Positions 18,686-26,570 of a stretch of 64,000 nucleotides of DNA are shown piece by piece. Numbering within the stretch: the first letter of the stretch is position 1; every line of letters begins with the position of its first letter. Both the position numbers and the translations under genes were made by a program. A model generated the notes under the pieces. That model was not told where the DNA came from and made no database searches. It worked only from the letters and a program-made list of their open reading frames with translations. Where the stretch lies: assembly GCF_009494395.1 (NCBI RefSeq), contig NZ_VZCB01000060.1, positions 1 to 64,000 of the forward strand, written 5' to 3'. The stretch comes from Segatella copri. Lineage in GTDB: Bacteria; Bacteroidota; Bacteroidia; Bacteroidales; Bacteroidaceae.

Positions 18686-20656
18686 ATGAAAGTCCAAAAA
18701 CTAATAATTGCAGCATTGACAGCATCGATATTACCTACTTCATTGAGTGCTCAGCAGACATTCAATGAGATGATGTATTCCAAGGAGAAAACCATGTTTG
18801 TACTCAATGCCCCTACAGCCGGCAAGTCTTCTGTTACCATCCGTCTTTATAAGGACGGACAAAAGGGAAAGGCTTATAAAGCGCTGAAAATGAAGAAGAT
18901 GGGTGATGAGCGCTGGGAAGCTACCGTGAAGGGCGACCTCAAGGGAAAGTTCTATACCTTTGATATCGGCAAGGGTGAAACTCCGGGAACATTTGCCAAA
19001 GCAGTAGGTGTGAACGGAAATCGTGGTGCCATCGTTGATTTGTACGATACCGATCCATCTGGATGGGATAAGGACGTGCGTCCTGCCTTGAAATCACCAG
19101 CCGATCTCGTCATTTACGAGCTCCACGTACGTGATTTCTCCATTTCTCCTACATCTGATTTGAAGTATAAGGGTAAGTATCTTGCCCTTACAGAGCCTGG
19201 TGCCATCGAATATCTCAAGAACCTCGGCATCAATGCCATCCATTTCCAGCCGGTATTCGATTACGCATCAGTAGATGAAACCCAGCTCAACAAGCCACAG
19301 TTCAACTGGGGTTATGATCCAAAGAATTATAATGTGCCGGAAGGCAGTTATAGTACCGACCCATATTCTCCGGGAACCCGCATCAAGGAGTTCAAGGAGA
19401 TGGTGATGGCGCTTCACAAGGCAGGCATCCGAGTGATTTTCGATGCCGTATACAACCATACTTTCGATATCAACGGCAGCAACTTCCAGCGTACTTATCC
19501 TGATTATTATTATCGCAAGACCAAGGATGGCAAGTACTCTGACGGCTCCGGCTGTGGAAACGAGACTGCTTCAGAAAAGGTTTTGATGCGCCAGTTTATG
19601 CTGGAGAGCGTGAAGTATTGGATAGATGAATATCATATCGACGGTTTCCGTTTTGACCTGATGGGTGTGCATGATATCGAGACCATGCAGGCTATCCGTG
19701 AGTTGGTGAACCGTATTGATCCTAGCATCTATATCTATGGTGAGGGATGGAGCGCAGGCAGCTGTGCTTATCCTACCGAGAAACTTGCCATGAAGGCGAA
19801 TACCCACCAGCTCAATGGTATCGGTGCCTTCAGCGATGATATGCGTGATGCCCTCCGTGGTCCTTTCTCTGATGACCATAAGGGTGCGCTTCTGGCTGGT
19901 CTTCCTGGACAGGAGGAGAGCCTGAAGTTCGGTATCGTGGGTGGCATCGCTCATCCGCAGGTGGATATGAACAAGGTGAACTATGACAAGAAGCCTTGGA
20001 CCAACAACCCAACCGAGCAGATCAGTTATGTAAGCTGCCACGACGATATGTGTCTGGTAGATAGATTGAAGGCAAGTATCCCATCCCTGACAGATAAGAG
20101 TATCCCGGAGGAGATGCGTATTGCCGAGTTGCTTCGCATCGACCAGCTTGCACAGACCTGCGTCTTCACTTCCCAGGGTGTACCTTTCATTCTTGCCGGT
20201 GAGGAGATGCTCCGCGACAAGAAGGGGGTTCACAACAGCTTCAACTCTCCAGACAGCATCAACCAGTTTACCTGGACCAATCTGCAGAAGTATCCACAGG
20301 CATTCACCTTCTATAAGAATCTGATCCAGCTCCGCAAGAACCATCCAGCCTTCCGTCTTTCTACAGGCGATAAGGTACGTGAGCATCTGGAGTTTTTGTC
20401 TAATCAGGATGCCAACGGCAAGGAACAGAGCTGTCTCGTAGGTTTCCAGCTCAAGAACCTGGAAGGTATTGATGCCTGGAAGCATATCGTAGTCATCTAT
20501 AATTTCAACAAGCAGACTAAGAAGATGCAGATTCCTGAAGGCAACTATACCGTGGCTTGCTGCAACGGAGTCATCAACGAGGAAGGTCTGGGCTTTATCT
20601 CCGGCAAGGAAGTAGAGGTTGCCCCTCAGTCTGCCTTGATTCTTTATCAGAAATAG
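18686..20656 (+). CDS. pulA: Type I pullulanase, GH13
   Basis: A 656-residue exported enzyme (signal ending PTSLSAQ, no lipobox, so periplasmic). A CBM48-like N-terminal domain spans about 25-130, then the GH13 barrel. The pullulanase signature FNWGYDPKNYNVPEGSYSTD is present. Catalytic residues are in DGFRFDLMG (Asp near 323), YGEGW (Glu near 352) and SCHDDMCL (Asp near 452). The last motif is slightly unusual, with HDD where many pullulanases have HDN. It cuts alpha-1,6 branch points so that the GH97 and GH13 enzymes can finish linear chains. It is followed after 26 nt by the neopullulanase gene. Confidence 0.92.
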   Translation: MKVQKLIIAALTASILPTSLSAQQTFNEMMYSKEKTMFVLNAPTAGKSSVTIRLYKDGQKGKAYKALKMKKMGDERWEATVKGDLKGKFYTFDIGKGETPGTFAKAVGVNGNRGAIVDLYDTDPSGWDKDVRPALKSPADLVIYELHVRDFSISPTSDLKYKGKYLALTEPGAIEYLKNLGINAIHFQPVFDYASVDETQLNKPQFNWGYDPKNYNVPEGSYSTDPYSPGTRIKEFKEMVMALHKAGIRVIFDAVYNHTFDINGSNFQRTYPDYYYRKTKDGKYSDGSGCGNETASEKVLMRQFMLESVKYWIDEYHIDGFRFDLMGVHDIETMQAIRELVNRIDPSIYIYGEGWSAGSCAYPTEKLAMKANTHQLNGIGAFSDDMRDALRGPFSDDHKGALLAGLPGQEESLKFGIVGGIAHPQVDMNKVNYDKKPWTNNPTEQISYVSCHDDMCLVDRLKASIPSLTDKSIPEEMRIAELLRIDQLAQTCVFTSQGVPFILAGEEMLRDKKGVHNSFNSPDSINQFTWTNLQKYPQAFTFYKNLIQLRKNHPAFRLSTGDKVREHLEFLSNQDANGKEQSCLVGFQLKNLEGIDAWKHIVVIYNFNKQTKKMQIPEGNYTVACCNGVINEEGLGFISGKEVEVAPQSALILYQK

Positions 20657-20682
20657 TCTATATATATAATAAGGTGTAAATT

Positions 20683-22608
20683 ATGAAAAAGATAATAGCT
20701 TCATTATTGCTTATGGGTAGCGCAATAAGTATGAACGCAGCGGTCAACGTAAGCCGCATAGAACCAACTGACTGGTATGTGGGCATGAAGGATGCTTCGC
20801 TCCAGCTGATGGTGTATGGCAAGGATATCAAGAATGCCGATGTTACGGTAGATTATCCTGGTGTGAAGGTGGATAGCATCGCCCGCCTCGATTCTCCTAA
20901 CTATCTCCTTGTTTATCTCAATCTCGATGGCGCCAAGGCAGGAGAGATGACCCTCAATTTCAAGCAGGGCAAGCAGTCGAAGAAGGTGAAGTATGTGTTG
21001 AAGAACCGCGAGATGGCGGGAGACAAGCGCATCGGCTTCTCTAACAAGGATGTGCTCTACATGCTGATGCCTGACCGTTTTGCCAATGGAAATCTGAAGA
21101 ACGATGCATTCAAGAACATGCGTGACAAGACCTGCGACCGCACGGCACCTAGTCTTCGTCATGGTGGTGACCTGGAGGGAATCCGCCAGCACCTGGATTA
21201 TTTCAGCCAGTTGGGCGTAACTGCCCTGTGGTTTACTCCGGTTTTGGAGAACGACAGTCCTAATGATGGCAAGAACAGTACCTATCATGGTTATGCCACC
21301 ACCAACTACTATCGTGTGGATCCACGCTTCGGAACCAATGCAGAGTATAAGCAACTCATTGATGAGGCTCACAAGAAGGGTCTGAAGATTGTGATGGATA
21401 TGATTTTCAACCACTGCGGTTTCGATCATCCTTGGGTAGCCGATATGCCATCGAAGGATTGGTTCAATACTCCGGAGTGGCTTGCTCCTGAAAACCAGAC
21501 TCCAGAGCATCAGAAGAATATCGGAACCATGGATGGTGCTGCCAAGGTAAATGACAAGTATCTCCAGACCAATTATAAGCTGACTCCAGTACTCGACCCA
21601 TACGCCAGCAAGGTTGATCTCACAGAAACCGTGGATGGATGGTTTGTTCCATCTATGCCGGATTTGAACCAGCGCAATCCGCACGTCATCAAGTATCTGA
21701 TTCAGAACAGTGAGTGGTGGATAGAGACCGTTGGCATCGATGGCATCCGCATGGATACCTATCCATACGCCGACCGTGATGCGATGGCACACTGGATGAA
21801 AGTGCTGGGCGAGGAATATCCTCACTTCAATACCGTAGGCGAGACTTGGGTAACCGAGCCTGCCTATACCGCCGCATGGCAGAAAGACAGCAAGCTCTCA
21901 GAAAAGAACAGCTATCTGCCTACCGTTATGGATTTCGCCTTCTTCGACCGCATCAATAGTGCGAAGAACGAGGAGACCGATGACTGGTGGAATGGTATGA
22001 ACCGTATCTACAATGTGTTCTGCTACGACTATCTCTATCCTAATCCAAAGAGCGTGATGGCATTCGTCGAGAATCACGATACCGACCGCTTCCTGGGTGA
22101 AGGCAAGGATACTCTGGCATTGAAGCAGGCCTTGGCACTTCTCTTGACCGTAAACCGCACCCCGCAGCTCTATTACGGAACTGAGGTGTTGATGAATGGT
22201 ACCAAGAGCGTAACCGATGGCAATGTGCGCAAGGATTTCCCAGGCGGTTGGGCAGGTGACAAGCATAATGCCTTTACTGCCGAAGGAAGAACCCAGGCTG
22301 AAAACCAGATGTTCGACTGGCTCAGCCGATTATTGCATTGGCGTCAGGGCAACGAGGTTGTCACCAAGGGCAAGCAGACCCAGTTCTGTCCACAGAAGGG
22401 TGTGTATGTCATTGCCCGCCAGTATAAGGGAAAGAGCGTGATGACCATCATCAATGGCAAGAAGGAAGCCAACGAACTGAATGTTTCCCGCTATGCTGAG
22501 ATTATCGGTTCTCATGACAAGGCTACGGATGTTACAAACGGTCGCACCGTTCTGATCAACAAGAACGTGAAGCTCCGTCCTCGCCAGACTATGATACTTG
22601 AGTTCTAA
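20683..22608 (+). CDS. susA: Neopullulanase / cyclomaltodextrinase-type GH13 (SusA-like)
   Basis: A 641-residue protein with signal MKKIIASLLLMGSAISMNAA, so periplasmic. The N-terminal cyclomaltodextrinase Ig-like domain is seen in VSRIEPTDWYVGMKDASLQL. The GH13 barrel carries LMPDRFANG, DMIFNHCGFDHPW, DGIRMDTYPYAD (nucleophile near Asp358), VGETWV (acid/base near Glu387) and ENHDTDR (Asp near 466). SusA-type enzymes hydrolyse alpha-1,4 bonds of maltooligosaccharides, pullulan and cyclodextrins. It lies in an operon with the pullulanase and is followed by array D and a strong terminator. Confidence 0.92.
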   Translation: MKKIIASLLLMGSAISMNAAVNVSRIEPTDWYVGMKDASLQLMVYGKDIKNADVTVDYPGVKVDSIARLDSPNYLLVYLNLDGAKAGEMTLNFKQGKQSKKVKYVLKNREMAGDKRIGFSNKDVLYMLMPDRFANGNLKNDAFKNMRDKTCDRTAPSLRHGGDLEGIRQHLDYFSQLGVTALWFTPVLENDSPNDGKNSTYHGYATTNYYRVDPRFGTNAEYKQLIDEAHKKGLKIVMDMIFNHCGFDHPWVADMPSKDWFNTPEWLAPENQTPEHQKNIGTMDGAAKVNDKYLQTNYKLTPVLDPYASKVDLTETVDGWFVPSMPDLNQRNPHVIKYLIQNSEWWIETVGIDGIRMDTYPYADRDAMAHWMKVLGEEYPHFNTVGETWVTEPAYTAAWQKDSKLSEKNSYLPTVMDFAFFDRINSAKNEETDDWWNGMNRIYNVFCYDYLYPNPKSVMAFVENHDTDRFLGEGKDTLALKQALALLLTVNRTPQLYYGTEVLMNGTKSVTDGNVRKDFPGGWAGDKHNAFTAEGRTQAENQMFDWLSRLLHWRQGNEVVTKGKQTQFCPQKGVYVIARQYKGKSVMTIINGKKEANELNVSRYAEIIGSHDKATDVTNGRTVLINKNVKLRPRQTMILEF

Positions 22609-22610
22609 AA

Positions 22611-22668
22611 CGCAAGTAGGTGCGATGGCAGACGCAAGTAGTTGCGATTGCCAACGCAAGTATATTCC
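22611..22668. repeat. 22-bp-period palindrome array D
   Basis: 14-bp cores at 22611, 22633 and 22655 are exactly 22 bp apart: CGCAAGTAGGTGCG, CGCAAGTAGTTGCG and a degenerate CGCAAGTATATTCC. The second is a palindrome with 5-bp arms. The array begins two bases after the neopullulanase stop codon and ends just before the terminator, so it would be in the 3' untranslated region. Confidence 0.8.
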
Positions 22669-22674
22669 TATATG

Positions 22675-22719
22675 AACGTTCCTAGAGTTGTAATTTTACA
22701 CATCTAGGAACGTTTTTTT
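22675..22719 (+). terminator. Terminator of the starch enzyme operon
   Basis: AACGTTCCTAGA pairs perfectly with TCTAGGAACGTT around a 16-nt loop and is followed by TTTTT. Confidence 0.9.
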
Positions 22720-22754
22720 CTTGATAAAAATTCTTTGGTTTCATTTTTTCTTCG

Positions 22755-22762
22755 TACTTTTG
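22755..22762 (+). promoter_or_regulatory. -7 box of the small-membrane-protein/regulator operon
   Basis: TACTTTTG fits TAnnTTTG. Because it ends at 22762, the ATG at 22764 would lie at or before the transcription start, so the next in-frame ATG at 22791 is taken as the start of the first gene. Confidence 0.65.
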
Positions 22763-22790
22763 CATGCAGAAGTACAAAAACTTAATAAAA

Positions 22791-22997
22791 ATGTATAAGG
22801 AAATAGGCAAATGGTTCTTGGATGTTGCGAAGTATATAGTAACAGCATACGTTTTGACCACAATGTTTGTAAAGGTTGATTCAATCTTTGCTGCATTAGG
22901 GGCAATAGTCATCATGGTGATAATGTTTGCCATAGGTGTCTATTTCTTGCATAAAGATAATAATAACGATAAAAAAGATAAGGGAAAGGAGAAATAA
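22791..22997 (+). CDS. Small two-segment membrane protein (DUF6722-like)
   Basis: A 68-residue protein starting MYKEIGKWFLDVAKYIVTAY. Two hydrophobic segments follow (IVTAYVLTTMFV and ALGAIVIMVIMFAIGVYFL), then a highly charged lysine-rich tail. It resembles the short Bacteroidota membrane proteins grouped as DUF6722, recalled from the 'elGkwllDiaKy' start, so the name is tentative. It is the first gene of a run leading into the membrane regulator. An upstream ATG at 22764 is set aside because of the promoter position. Function unknown. Confidence 0.7.
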   Translation: MYKEIGKWFLDVAKYIVTAYVLTTMFVKVDSIFAALGAIVIMVIMFAIGVYFLHKDNNNDKKDKGKEK

Positions 22998-22999
22998 GT

Positions 23000-23098
23000 A
23001 TGGATGCAGGATTGTTAAGTATGTATGTCGCTCTTATGCTTTTAGGCTTAGGAATGATAGTATTTTCCAAAATTGAAGATAATAAGAAAGGGAAGTAA
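23000..23098 (+). CDS. Mini membrane protein, 32 aa (copy 1)
   Basis: ATG at 23000 starts a 32-residue frame (MDAGLLSMYVALMLLGLGMI, then VFSKIEDNKKGK). One transmembrane segment is followed by a short charged tail. It begins two bases after the stop codon of the 68-residue protein and 7 bases before its paralogue. The two share M-D-x-G-L-L-x-M-Y, the membrane stretch and K-I-E-D. Conservation of pattern between two tandem copies, in register with an operon, is strong evidence of real coding. Function unknown; possibly a partner of the membrane regulator downstream. Confidence 0.7.
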   Translation: MDAGLLSMYVALMLLGLGMIVFSKIEDNKKGK

Positions 23099-23105
23099 AA
23101 TAAGT

Positions 23106-23210
23106 ATGGATTACGGATTATTAGGAATGTATATATTTCTGGCTTTGATTGCTGTTGGTTCTTTCATTTACGTTAAGATTGAAGACAGAAAAGAGCAAAA
23201 GAATAGTTAA
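23106..23210 (+). CDS. Mini membrane protein, 34 aa (copy 2), coupled to the regulator
   Basis: ATG at 23106 starts a 34-residue frame (MDYGLLGMYIFLALIAVGSF, then IYVKIEDRKEQKNS). It is a diverged copy of the 32-residue protein just upstream, and the two are preceded by the same AAATAAGT-ATGGAT context. Its stop codon overlaps the regulator start by one base (TAATG), so translation is probably coupled. It has a single transmembrane segment. I do not recognise a family. Confidence 0.7.
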   Translation: MDYGLLGMYIFLALIAVGSFIYVKIEDRKEQKNS

Positions 23211-26200
23211 TGACTAGATATATTTTTTCCATCATAGCAGCATTATTCATAACCTTGAGCAGTTTTGCGCAAGGCAGCCTTCCTAGTCGCTTTAATGTAA
23301 GTTACCTCAACATGGCAGCAGGAATGCCTAATAATTTTGCGGATGATATTTTCCAGGATTCATACGGCTTCGTCTGGATCAGTACACATGGTGGTGGACT
23401 GGTACGTTATGACGGATTCAATTATATGAACTTCAATCTGGGTTCATCCGGTATCAGTCTGCGAAGCAATAGCTGCCGCAATGTCTATGAAGATCATTTC
23501 AAGCGCCTTTGGATAGCCTTCGAGGAAGGTCCGCAGGTGCTCGACCTCAAAACGATGCAGCCTATCATTCCACCTTGTGAGAATGAAAAAATAGAAGCTC
23601 AGCTCAACAAGGCACTCAAGAACCTTTGCACCCGAATGTATTGTGATGCAAAGGGCAATATATGGATGGTATCCATCAATATCCTTACCCGTTTCGCTTT
23701 CAATGAAAAGGGAGAGGTAAGTAGTGTCTTATCTATCGATTATCCATTCAATGCTCCTGACTTCGGTCTTTGCGATGTGTATCGCAATGGCACGGTGGTG
23801 ATGTGCAATAATGGAGTGGTGAGTGAATTCTCTGTTCAAAACAACAGATTGGTGGCAAAGAACATCAGTTCTATGTTCTTACCGCTTGATTACCGATATG
23901 CGGGAGCCGTCATTTCTTATCATGGAAAAATCTGGTTGGCTACCAACCGCGGCTTGTTTAATAGTGCCAAGCAGGAATTCCACTGTTCGGCAACCGATCA
24001 TTCCCTCCAGCATGAAGTAGTGACGAGTCTCGCCGTTTCTCCAGATGATAAGCTTCTGGTGGGTACTCTCTGTGGTGTAGATATCATAGATGATAAGACA
24101 GGGAATATTGAGCATTGGAATTGTAACAGTGCAGTGAATCCATTGAGCAGTAACTTTGTGAACAGTCTGTTCTCTAATGACGGACAGATATGGGTGGGTA
24201 CTGAAACCGGTGGTGTAACCAAGTTGGCTCCACGCCAGTTGCAGTTGGAATTCTATCGCCATGACCCGGCTGATGCATCTAGTATTTCTCCTAATGCGGT
24301 CAATGCCATGTATGCAGCTGCCGATGGTACGCTATGGGTTGGTACCGTGGAGGGAGGTCTCAATGCCTTGGCTCCTCATTCCAAGACCTTTACGCATTAT
24401 ACGACCGCCAATTCCGGTTTGCCTCATAACAGTGTTTCTACGCTTGCTGCCGATAATCGTGGCAATCTGTGGATAGGAACCTGGGGTGCAGGTTTCGCGG
24501 TGATGAATCTGAAGCAGCCTGGCAAGATTACTCCTTTTGTGGTGGATAGCAAGTATCAGCGTCTGCTTCTGTTTGCTGGTGTCTCGGTTTACGATTCCGT
24601 GAATGATGGTATGTGGCTGGGAACCAATGACGGTCTTTTCTTCTATGACTTCAAGCGCCAGCAAATCATCGAACCGTTCAAGGGTAGCTTGAATGTGCGT
24701 GGTTGCATCGGTAGCTTGATAACTCCTCAAGGTAAACTCCTGATGGGTTGCGTGCAAGGTATGGTAGAAGTAGACTTGAAGTCTCGTCCTCATGGAAAGG
24801 GTGATTTCGCGGTTAAGTATCATCAGTATAAGCTTGATGACCCGAAGAGTGGGGTGATAGACAAAATTCTGTCCTTCTGTCTTGCCAAGAATGGTAAAAT
24901 CTGGCTCGGCAGTAATGGTTATGGCTTATATTGCTATAACTATGATAAGGATGGTAAGACCCACGTGAAGTCGTTTACTACCAATAATGGATTGGCGAAT
25001 AATACCGTCAAGGGCATTGTGGAAGATAATCAGGGCATGTTGTGGATAGCCACAGACAACGGACTGTCTGTCTTTAATCCGAAGACGGAAACCTTCAGCA
25101 GTTTCTATCGGGAGGATGGTCTGCTCAGTTCCCAGTTCTATTTCAATGGAGCCATTCGCAATGCCAAGGGAGAAATCTTCCTGGGAACGGATCAGGGAAT
25201 GATGGCGGTGCAGGGACTCAATCTTTCTGCTCTTTATGCGGGAAAACTGCGTTTTACCGAACTTCTGGTAGATAACCAGCCGGTTTTTGCCGGCAGTGAT
25301 TATCTGGATGAGGATATCTCTATTGCCAGGAAGTTGAGTATCCATGAGAGCGATAAGTCTTTTACCATCAATTTCTCAGCACTCAACTATGGCAGTGGAA
25401 CTCAGGGAGTTTATCTCTATCGAATGACGGGGTATGAGAATGAATGGGTACAGCTCAAACCGGGGCAGCATAGTGTCCGGTATTCTACTTTGCCTGCCGG
25501 TAATTATAAGTTTGAAGTGAAATATACGCCTTCTATCAATTCCGATAAGGAGCAGGTTATCTCTATTGATGTTACAGTGACTCCTTATTTCTGGAAGAGC
25601 TGGTGGTTCGTTACACTTATAGTAATAGGTATCATAGCTCTGCTCCAATATGCTTATGTACGCCGTCTTAACAAGATGCGTGAACGGGAGGTAGAGGCGC
25701 TGTATCGACCTATCGAAGCGGCACTCAAGGACAGTGATGAACCGGAAAAGCTCCAGAGCCGCATACAGATGATTCTGCAAAATCAGCAGCGTTATCAGGA
25801 AAGTCAGAAGAAGAGTATCGAAGCTGACAAGAAACAGGTTGTGGAGAATATGCATCCGTTCATGGAAGGCGTCATGGAGGTGATGGAGAAGAATTATGAT
25901 AATTCCGAGTTTGGAGTTCAGGAACTTTCCGATGCGATGGGCATGAACCGAAGTGTACTGAGCAAGAAGTTGACTGCAGAAACAGGCTTGCCTACTGCTC
26001 AGTTCATTCGAAACTATCGTCTGGATATTGCCAAGAAGATGATAGTTGATAATGGTGCCAATCGCAACATTACCGAGATAGCCTACCGGGTAGGTTTCAA
26101 TGATCCGAAGTATTTCACCCGCTGTTTTACCAAGCAGTATGGAGTTTCACCTACATCTTTCAGGGATGCCCAAGAAGATGAAAAAGTGGATAAGATGGTA

Positions 26201-26236
26201 GATGAGAAACCGGATAAAGAGGAAAAATCAAATTAG
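23210..26236 (+). CDS. One-component transmembrane sensor-regulator: beta-propeller, Y_Y_Y domain, TM, AraC-type HTH
   Basis: A 1008-residue protein with a signal peptide (FITLSSFAQG). A periplasmic two-component-regulator propeller covers about 30-700; blade words include GFVWISTHGGGLVRYDG, GQIWVGTETGGVTKL, GTLWVGTVEGGLNAL and GMLWIATDNGLSVFNP. A Y_Y_Y-type domain follows at about 710-787, then a transmembrane helix near 797-816, a charged coiled-coil (about 817-890), and an AraC-type DNA-binding domain at about 895-985 (ITEIAYRVGFNDPKYFTRCF). There is no histidine kinase H/N/G box and no receiver Asp, so it is not a true hybrid two-component system. It is expected to sense an oligosaccharide and activate the arabinan genes through GTCCACC sites. 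Confidence 0.88.
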   Translation: MTRYIFSIIAALFITLSSFAQGSLPSRFNVSYLNMAAGMPNNFADDIFQDSYGFVWISTHGGGLVRYDGFNYMNFNLGSSGISLRSNSCRNVYEDHFKRLWIAFEEGPQVLDLKTMQPIIPPCENEKIEAQLNKALKNLCTRMYCDAKGNIWMVSINILTRFAFNEKGEVSSVLSIDYPFNAPDFGLCDVYRNGTVVMCNNGVVSEFSVQNNRLVAKNISSMFLPLDYRYAGAVISYHGKIWLATNRGLFNSAKQEFHCSATDHSLQHEVVTSLAVSPDDKLLVGTLCGVDIIDDKTGNIEHWNCNSAVNPLSSNFVNSLFSNDGQIWVGTETGGVTKLAPRQLQLEFYRHDPADASSISPNAVNAMYAAADGTLWVGTVEGGLNALAPHSKTFTHYTTANSGLPHNSVSTLAADNRGNLWIGTWGAGFAVMNLKQPGKITPFVVDSKYQRLLLFAGVSVYDSVNDGMWLGTNDGLFFYDFKRQQIIEPFKGSLNVRGCIGSLITPQGKLLMGCVQGMVEVDLKSRPHGKGDFAVKYHQYKLDDPKSGVIDKILSFCLAKNGKIWLGSNGYGLYCYNYDKDGKTHVKSFTTNNGLANNTVKGIVEDNQGMLWIATDNGLSVFNPKTETFSSFYREDGLLSSQFYFNGAIRNAKGEIFLGTDQGMMAVQGLNLSALYAGKLRFTELLVDNQPVFAGSDYLDEDISIARKLSIHESDKSFTINFSALNYGSGTQGVYLYRMTGYENEWVQLKPGQHSVRYSTLPAGNYKFEVKYTPSINSDKEQVISIDVTVTPYFWKSWWFVTLIVIGIIALLQYAYVRRLNKMREREVEALYRPIEAALKDSDEPEKLQSRIQMILQNQQRYQESQKKSIEADKKQVVENMHPFMEGVMEVMEKNYDNSEFGVQELSDAMGMNRSVLSKKLTAETGLPTAQFIRNYRLDIAKKMIVDNGANRNITEIAYRVGFNDPKYFTRCFTKQYGVSPTSFRDAQEDEKVDKMVDEKPDKEEKSN

Positions 26237-26259
26237 TAAATTTTAAAATAGAATCCCAG

Positions 26260-26302
26260 AAAATAGGAATTGCTTGATATAGGTCAAGTGATTCCTATTT
26301 TT
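26260..26302 (+). terminator. Terminator of the regulator operon
   Basis: AAAATAGGAAT pairs with ATTCCTATTTT, extended by an inner CTTGA/TCAAG stem, and is followed by T residues. Confidence 0.88.
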
Positions 26303-26369
26303 GTATGTGTGGGAACACAGAGGGTGGATAAGTATGTAAATCAGCTAAAAATAAGATATTTATGCGTTT

Positions 26370-26397
26370 TGTCCACCTATATTTTTCATTTGTCCAC
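26370..26397 (+). promoter_or_regulatory. GTCCACC direct repeat: probable activator site of the arabinan susC operon
   Basis: GTCCACC occurs at 26370-26376 and 26391-26397, 21 bp apart (two helical turns), each preceded by a T-run (TTTT and TTT). The second ends exactly 20 nt before the -7 box at 26418. The same word lies at the same distance before the GH51 -7 box. This layout suits an AraC-type activator; which protein binds is inferred. An inverse copy (GGGTGGA) lies near 26322-26328. Confidence 0.7.
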
Positions 26398-26417
26398 CCT
26401 ATAATTACTGATTAATT

Positions 26418-26425
26418 GTACTTTT
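26418..26425 (+). promoter_or_regulatory. -7 box of the arabinan susC operon
   Basis: TACTTTTG followed by CCACCG. No good -33 TTTG is seen, as expected for an activator-dependent promoter. The leader to the ATG is about 140 nt. Confidence 0.65.
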
Positions 26426-26570
26426 GCCACCGAAAATTTGTGATGCGTATGGCTTTGCCCTGCGCTACTTACTTCCATCCGCAACCCCTAAAATGAGTAA
26501 ACGGACGAAAGCAACTGCAAACTATAGAAATTAGAATAAACAAAAATACAAACCTAAAAATTGATAAGCA

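Noticed and set aside
22764..22790. Longer start (MQKYKNLIK) for the small membrane protein
   Set aside because: The ATG lies one base after the -7 box, so it would not be inside the transcript.
26442..26495. 17-codon leader peptide frame in the arabinan susC leader
   Set aside because: No ribosome-binding site, no codon bias for a metabolite, and no alternative stem to suggest attenuation.
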